IMG/VR virus record: IMGVR_UViG_3300046680_000668
Span: 1 to 23,695 of that record
Length of the DNA: 23,695 nt
Origin: a virus
Reading direction: 5' to 3' (one strand)
Under the pieces are notes generated by a model. That model ran no database searches. It was not told where the DNA came from and saw only the letters and a list, made by a program, of their open reading frames with translations. Shown here piece by piece: positions 20,207 to 23,695 of the stretch; the first letter of the stretch is position 1; every line of letters starts with the position of its first letter. A program made the translations under genes and the position numbers.

Positions 20207-20248
20207 GGGCAAGGTGCACGGCAGCGCGCCTCAAGCGCGCGCCTTGCC
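20207..20248. other. Nested GC-rich hairpin near the origin
   Basis: GGCAAGG pairs with CCTTGCC (20242-20248), and inside GCGCGC (20224-20229) pairs with GCGCGC (20235-20240) around CTCAA. It could be an origin structure, a strong helicase-operon terminator without a T run, or an RNA element. The rest of 20249-20435 holds no gene I can support; a GGCCTAGGCC palindrome lies near 20368. Confidence 0.4.
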
Positions 20249-20435
20249 GCGCAAGCCCGCCAGCGACACGTGGGCACCTCAAGTTCAAACCGCGCCACCG
20301 CGCAAGGCAACCGGTGGTTGAGAACCTCCACACGAGCCAGGAGGGTCAGACGGTGCGGCCCGCCGTGGCCTAGGCCTCGAACCCCGTCACGTACGCGCGC
20401 GCGACGGCCAACACCCCAGCGACAGGAGGAACCCG

Positions 20436-20663
20436 ATGACCGAGCTATGCCAGCGTTGCGGCGAACATCCGGTGGCAGACGAGGGGCCGCCACGCTTCCC
20501 GTTCTGCGAGGCCTGCTGGCCCACCGTCGGGGCGCACTACTCCGTCGACGAGAACGGCGACTTCATCGGCTTCATGACCGAGGCCGAGATCGCCGACAGT
20601 TACCGCCAAGCCGGCGAGGCCGCACTCCAGAGGGCCGAAGAGGAGGGAGAACTGCCATGCTGA
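20436..20663 (+). CDS. Small zinc-ribbon protein
   Basis: 75 aa from ATG 20436, with AGGAGG 6 nt upstream. The N-terminus 'CQRCGEHPVADEGPPRFPFC' then 'EACW' has two Cys-x2-Cys pairs (Cys5/Cys8 and Cys24/Cys27), a zinc ribbon. The rest is an acidic helix ('EAEIADSYRQAGEAALQRAE'). Such small ribbons often bind nucleic acid or a partner enzyme; the function here is unknown. It overlaps the next small ribbon gene by 7 nt. Confidence 0.72.
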   Translation: MTELCQRCGEHPVADEGPPRFPFCEACWPTVGAHYSVDENGDFIGFMTEAEIADSYRQAGEAALQRAEEEGELPC

Positions 20664-20788
20664 AGTGCCTCGACTGCGACATCCCACTGGAGGGAGCCAT
20701 GACGCCGGAGCATCCGCTGTGCGAGCGGTGTCTCAGGCGCGATCTCCACGACGGGAGGGGGTCGCCGTGGTTGCCGCCAGCACGCTAA
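20657..20788 (+). CDS. 43-aa zinc-ribbon protein
   Basis: Reads 'MLKCLDCDIPLEGAMTPEHP' and 'LCERCLRRDLHDGRG'. Two Cys-x2-Cys pairs (Cys4/Cys7 and Cys22/Cys25) match those of the preceding gene, so the two may share origin. The start at 20657 has GGAGGGAG upstream and overlaps the previous stop. A longer in-frame ORF (from 20270) is not supported by a ribosome site. Confidence 0.55.
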   Translation: MLKCLDCDIPLEGAMTPEHPLCERCLRRDLHDGRGSPWLPPAR

Positions 20789-20833
20789 TCGCCGCAGTAT
20801 CCGCGCCCGCCGGTCGGCACTAGGAGCTGCCCC

Positions 20834-21028
20834 ATGCCATCACCAGACGCTATCGACCACGCCGACATCATCGCCGGTGTCGAACGTGCCCTCGTCAGAT
20901 TGCTCACCGCGCCAGACACCGACGGTGCGTTTTATGATGCGGTTCGGCAAGGAACGCGCGATGCAATTTGGGCGATCGCCGCTCAATGCACTGACGCAGA
21001 CATACCGCCCGCTGGTCACGCGAACTGA
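20834..21028 (+). CDS. Hypothetical small helical protein
   Basis: 64 aa from ATG 20834 with AGGAG 7 nt upstream. 'DAIDHADIIAGVERALVRLL' then 'DTDGAFYDAVRQGTRDAIWA' predicts two helices with an acidic character. No family recognised. It lies just upstream of terS in the same direction, so it may be expressed with the packaging genes. Confidence 0.6.
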   Translation: MPSPDAIDHADIIAGVERALVRLLTAPDTDGAFYDAVRQGTRDAIWAIAAQCTDADIPPAGHAN

Positions 21029-21050
21029 GCCCCGCGCATAGCCGCCAGCC

Positions 21051-21470
21051 GTGGCATATCCGAGCTCCTACAGCGACGAGCTTGCGCTCGAGATCTGCAC
21101 GCGCCTTGCCGAGGGTGAGTCGCTGAAACGCATATGCAGCGACGAGGGCATGCCAAACCGCAGCACGGTCAACGCCTGGCGCCGCGACCATCCAGCGTTC
21201 AGTGCGATGTTTGCGCGTGCCCGGGAAGACTGCAGCGACACCATGGCCGAAGCTGCTGTCGCAGTGGCAATGACTGCCACGTCCGAGACCGCGCAGGCCG
21301 TGCGCGTTAAGTACGACGCGTTGAGATGGTACGCGTCAAAGTTGGGGCCGAAAATTTACGGCGACAAAGTCCAGCACGTCGGCGATGGCGGCGGTGCGAT
21401 CAGCCTGACGATCGAAACCGGCATCCGCCGCAGCAGCGACAGCAGCAGAGCCGACGGCGATGCATCTTGA
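21051..21470 (+). CDS. terS: Terminase small subunit
   Basis: 139 aa from GTG 21051. The N-terminal half is a helix-turn-helix ('ELALEICTRLAEGESLKRIC' then 'SDEGMPNRSTVNAWRRDHPA') followed by 'FSAMFARAREDCSDTMAEAA', and then 'AQAVRVKYDALRWYASKLGP' with 'KIYGDKVQHVG', the usual ending of Sf6-type TerS proteins. TerS binds the phage pac/cos site, assembles as a ring and hands DNA to TerL. It overlaps TerL by 11 nt, the standard arrangement. Confidence 0.9.
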   Translation: MAYPSSYSDELALEICTRLAEGESLKRICSDEGMPNRSTVNAWRRDHPAFSAMFARAREDCSDTMAEAAVAVAMTATSETAQAVRVKYDALRWYASKLGPKIYGDKVQHVGDGGGAISLTIETGIRRSSDSSRADGDAS

Positions 21471-22776
21471 TCTGGGCTACCGACCACGCCCTCAGTTCGA
21501 GGCATTTCACGCGCGCACGCAACGCTGGGCTTGCATCGTGGCTCATAGGAGAGCTGGCAAAAGTTTAGCGTGCGCTATGGACCTGATCGATGCGGCCCTG
21601 CGCTGCAAGAAACCAGACGGTCGTTTCGCTTATGTCGCACCGACATTCACCCAGGCCAAGGACGTGGTCTGGGGTTATATGAAGCGCTACACACAGCAGA
21701 TCCCGCAAATCGATGTGCGGGAGAGCGACCTGAGCGTCATTCTCCCCAACGGCGCGCGTGTCCGATTGTACGGCTCCGATAACTATGACCGGATGCGCGG
21801 CTTATATTTCGACTCCGTCGTGATGGACGAATACGCCGACCAGTATCCACAGGCGTGGTCACAGGTCATCCGTCCGGCGCTGACCGATCGCGGCGGCACA
21901 GCGGTGTTCATTGGCACACCGAAGGGGCGCAACGCGTTCTACGACGTCTATGACTACGCCAAGCGCCATCCGGCCGAGTGGTTTGCGCTGGAGCTGCGGG
22001 CATCCCAGACCGGGCTCCTGCCCAACGCCGAGCTGGAAAGCGCCCGCGCCACACTGACTCCCGAGCAGTATAGCGCCGAGTTCGAGTGTTCATTCGATGC
22101 AGCGGTTTTGGGTGCTTATTACGCCACGGAGATCGCCGAGGCAGAGAACGCCGGGCGTATCGGCGACGTGCCGGTCGATCCTGAACTGCCCGTTCACACC
22201 GCTTTTGACCTCGGCATCGGCGACTCAACCGCCATCTGGTTTTTCCAACTCCTAGGAAAGGAAGTCCGGGTCGTCGACTACTACGAGGCGTCCGGCAAAG
22301 GCCTTGCACATTATGCCGCCGTTTTGGAGGACAAGGGTTACAACTACGGCACCGACTGGCTGCCTCATGACGGCATGGCTCGTGAAATGGGCACCGGACG
22401 CAGTCGTTTCGAGACGTTGAAAGCGTTGACCGGTCGGCATCCGCGGATCGTGCGGAACCTCAGCGTGCCGGATGGCATCAACGCGGCGCGGGTGACGATC
22501 GCCTCGTGCTGGTTCGATGCCGAGCGCTGCCGCGACGGGCTCGAGGCGCTGCGTGCCTATCACGCAGACTTCGACGAACGGACCAAGGCGTTCGACGTTC
22601 GGCCGAAACATAACTGGGCGAGTCACGGTAGTGATGCGTTTCGCTATCTCGCGGTGGCCTGGCGCGAGATGCAGCCGGAGAAGCCCAAGGCACAACCACC
22701 GGTCGATCACTGGGATCGAGCTTTTGAGCGGGCGGCCGCCGGCGACGGCTACGCGACGTCGTGGCGCACGGCCTGA
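21460..22776 (+). CDS. terL: Terminase large subunit
   Basis: 438 aa from ATG 21460. ATPase: Walker A 'VAHRRAGKSLA' (residues 29-35), Walker B 'SVVMDEYAD' (120-124), coupling motif 'IGTPKG' (151-156). Nuclease (RNase H-like): Asp250 in 'HTAFDLGIGDSTAIWF', candidate Asp304 in 'WLPHDG', Asp392 in 'WASHGSDAFRYLA'. All key residues are intact, so it can presumably package DNA. In most podoviruses the portal gene follows terL directly; here a 512-nt non-coding stretch and a minus-strand gene follow instead. Confidence 0.95.
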   Translation: MHLDLGYRPRPQFEAFHARTQRWACIVAHRRAGKSLACAMDLIDAALRCKKPDGRFAYVAPTFTQAKDVVWGYMKRYTQQIPQIDVRESDLSVILPNGARVRLYGSDNYDRMRGLYFDSVVMDEYADQYPQAWSQVIRPALTDRGGTAVFIGTPKGRNAFYDVYDYAKRHPAEWFALELRASQTGLLPNAELESARATLTPEQYSAEFECSFDAAVLGAYYATEIAEAENAGRIGDVPVDPELPVHTAFDLGIGDSTAIWFFQLLGKEVRVVDYYEASGKGLAHYAAVLEDKGYNYGTDWLPHDGMAREMGTGRSRFETLKALTGRHPRIVRNLSVPDGINAARVTIASCWFDAERCRDGLEALRAYHADFDERTKAFDVRPKHNWASHGSDAFRYLAVAWREMQPEKPKAQPPVDHWDRAFERAAAGDGYATSWRTA

Positions 22777-22870
22777 CGACCGCCAAGGCCACGGCTGCCA
22801 GGCTGGACGATAACGAAAAGGGGGTCGCTACTACCGACACCCTTGGCGGCCAGCAATCAATGACCATCGC

Positions 22871-22898
22871 ACGCGAGAGATACCCTCCAGATTGCGGA
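22871..22898. repeat. 28-nt repeat, copy A
   Basis: Matches 22976-23003 at 25 of 28 positions; the shared core is CCCTCCAGATTGCGGA. The two copies are 105 bp apart, ten helical turns. Confidence 0.6.
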
Positions 22899-22904
22899 GG
22901 GTAT
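22880..22904 (+). terminator. Terminator-like hairpin after terL
   Basis: Exact 9-bp arms ATACCCTCC and GGAGGGTAT with loop AGATTGC. It lies about 100 nt after terL. The T-tract is short and imperfect, so termination is only suggested. Confidence 0.4.
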
Positions 22905-22975
22905 TCCTGGCAACCCAACGTCAGCGTCATCAGAGGGCCGAGTTTCGTTCCAACCCGGCGCACGCCTTGATGATG

Positions 22976-23003
22976 ACGAGAAAGATGCCCTCCAGATTGC
23001 GGA
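22976..23003. repeat. 28-nt repeat, copy B
   Basis: Second copy of the 28-nt repeat. It lacks the GGAGGGTAT arm that makes the hairpin in copy A, so the shared sequence is not explained by the hairpin alone. Confidence 0.6.
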
Positions 23004-23032
23004 CCCCATCGGACGCCCACAGGAAAGAGAAA

Positions 23033-23056
23033 TTCGGTCAAGTATACCTGACCGAA
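23033..23056. promoter_or_regulatory. 24-bp near-perfect palindrome with GTATAC centre
   Basis: Outer arms TTCGGTCA and TGACCGAA are exact inverted repeats; the centre GTATAC is itself palindromic; only one base pair breaks the symmetry. Candidate operator or recombinase site. Confidence 0.5.
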
Positions 23057-23250
23057 CGATCGGTTTGCATCGGCTGCGTGAGTGCGAAAGGGATGACGTC
23101 GCTCAGAGCGACGCCATCGGCAGGCCGCAGCACCGACATTGCCAACACGCTTCCCACTGTTAGGCTGTTCGAGCGTGTCTCGCGCAGCTTTCGCTGCCAC
23201 GGAGACGGCATTTCATCGGCTTGTGCAGTTTCCGCGCTGTGCTCTCGCTG

Positions 23251-23695
23251 CACAGCACTTACGGTGCCGATTGAGACATCAACGCGCTTCAGTTGGGCTT
23301 CGGCGCAGCTCCAGACTCGTCTGGCGTCCCAGCTGCCCGGGTAGCCAGCAGCAGCGCGCCTTCGAGAGCTGCCTTCAGTGAGTGCGCCGCGGGAATGTTC
23401 ATCCGGAGGTGCGCGACAATAACGCGGTCGTTGGCCACCCCGCCAAAGGGCATGGGCACGTCGCGTGATGCCTCCAGCGTAACGCGGATCATGCCGTTCA
23501 GGTGCCCAATCGCGGAGGCCTGCTCGAAGTAGAGGAACGGGGCGTGCGCACTGGCAAGTGCAGAGATGCCGCCTTCGAGGCTCGGTATTGTCTCGACGAC
23601 GACTTGCGGCTTCGTGCGGGACTCGTCGGTCATGGCATCCTCCTGTTTCGCGTCCTATTAGCGCAACGGCACGGACACGGAATATCTGCGATTTC
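23251..23695. repeat. Diverged copy of 34-475
   Basis: Homology with 34-475 begins at CACAGCACTTACGG and runs to the last base of the window. It includes a 3-nt insertion and scattered substitutions in the gene, but the final 99 nt (23597-23695) are identical to 377-475. Confidence 0.9.
23289..23633 (-). CDS. Hypothetical phage protein, copy 2 of a duplicated gene
   Basis: 114 aa, homologous along its whole length to the gene at 72-413. It has one extra Val ('QVVVETIPSLEGG') and substitutions such as 'GHLNGMIRV' for 'GCLTGIIRV', 'MPFGG' for 'MPQDG' and 'LEGALLLA' for 'LDAALLLA'. Start and AGGAGG ribosome site are identical. Many of the differences between copies are at third codon positions, so both look functional. 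It follows the non-coding stretch after terL on the opposite strand. Function unknown. Confidence 0.75.
   Translation of the reverse strand: MTDESRTKPQVVVETIPSLEGGISALASAHAPFLYFEQASAIGHLNGMIRVTLEASRDVPMPFGGVANDRVIVAHLRMNIPAAHSLKAALEGALLLATRAAGTPDESGAAPKPN

Larger units (their letters stand above)
22777..23288. other. Non-coding region after terL
   Basis: No convincing gene on either strand; the open frames present have no ribosome site or family pattern. It holds a terminator-like hairpin, a 28-nt imperfect repeat in two copies, a near-perfect 24-bp palindrome and a 7-bp stem-loop (23097-23103 with 23107-23113). This could be a packaging site, an attachment site, or a control region. Confidence 0.5.

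Noticed and set aside
20330-20400. tRNA-like 'TCGAACCCC' sequence
   Set aside because: No acceptor stem or D/anticodon arms could be paired around it.
22478-23200. 240-aa minus-strand frame with repeated 'PQSGG.LSR'
   Set aside because: The peptide repeat comes from the 28-nt DNA repeat; the frame overlaps the terL end and is Arg/Pro/Ser-rich without a ribosome site.

Overview
GC-rich (roughly mid-60s % by eye), gene-dense accessory DNA of a tailed phage or phage-derived element. Three ejection (internal virion) proteins and a TerS/TerL pair point to a short-tailed (podovirus-like) phage. Several cargo proteins (Tat-signal protein, HTH plus coiled-coil protein, the small protein fused to the ProQ operon) resemble families I associate with alphaproteobacteria, especially Acetobacteraceae/Rhodospirillales. 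That host call is inference from memory, not a search.

Layout. 1-716: a minus-strand hypothetical gene, then a small plus-strand gene. 782-5455: three ejection protein genes; the second carries a lysozyme-like domain. 5449-6076: a minus-strand chain of small membrane proteins including a 19-aa ORF. 6128-8169: a 'moron' block with a Phd/YefM-VapC toxin-antitoxin pair and a lone TnpB bracketed by inverted repeats. 8184-8610: a broken C-terminal piece resembling an ejection protein. 8598-9823: a second minus-strand operon (membrane protein, HNH-like gene split by an 82-nt insertion, secreted HNH nuclease, 30-aa membrane peptide). 9959-13388: regulators and small genes (ribbon-helix-helix, a zinc/RHH fusion, a winged helix, ParB remnants with duplicated palindromes, a Tat-signal protein, a frameshifted DUF2335 gene). 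13363-13953: minus-strand HTH/coiled-coil protein. 14076-15731: promoter and an operon of a serine recombinase followed by two proteins that keep its C-terminal DNA-binding region but replace the catalytic domain with an HNH/zinc-like head. 15748-18036: excisionase-like protein, a ProQ/FinO-domain protein and small genes coupled by ATGA overlaps into a TOPRIM-helicase (18033-20054). 20055-20435: iterons and hairpins, a candidate replication origin. 20436-22776: two small zinc-ribbon proteins, a small gene, TerS, TerL. 22777-23288: non-coding, palindromes and a 28-nt repeat. 23289-23633: a second, diverged copy of the first gene.

Working together: the recombinase trio, excisionase-like protein, HTH proteins and ProQ protein look like a control/lifestyle module; the TOPRIM-helicase plus iterons form a replication module; TerS/TerL package DNA; the ejection proteins deliver it. 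No portal, capsid, scaffold, tail or endolysin-holin genes are visible. The last 99 bases exactly repeat 377-475 and then the window stops, which looks like a de Bruijn-graph junction. The data fit a circle of about 23.2 kb (476-23695) with an alternative left arm (1-376), so this may be a capsid-less derivative or satellite, or only part of a larger phage.
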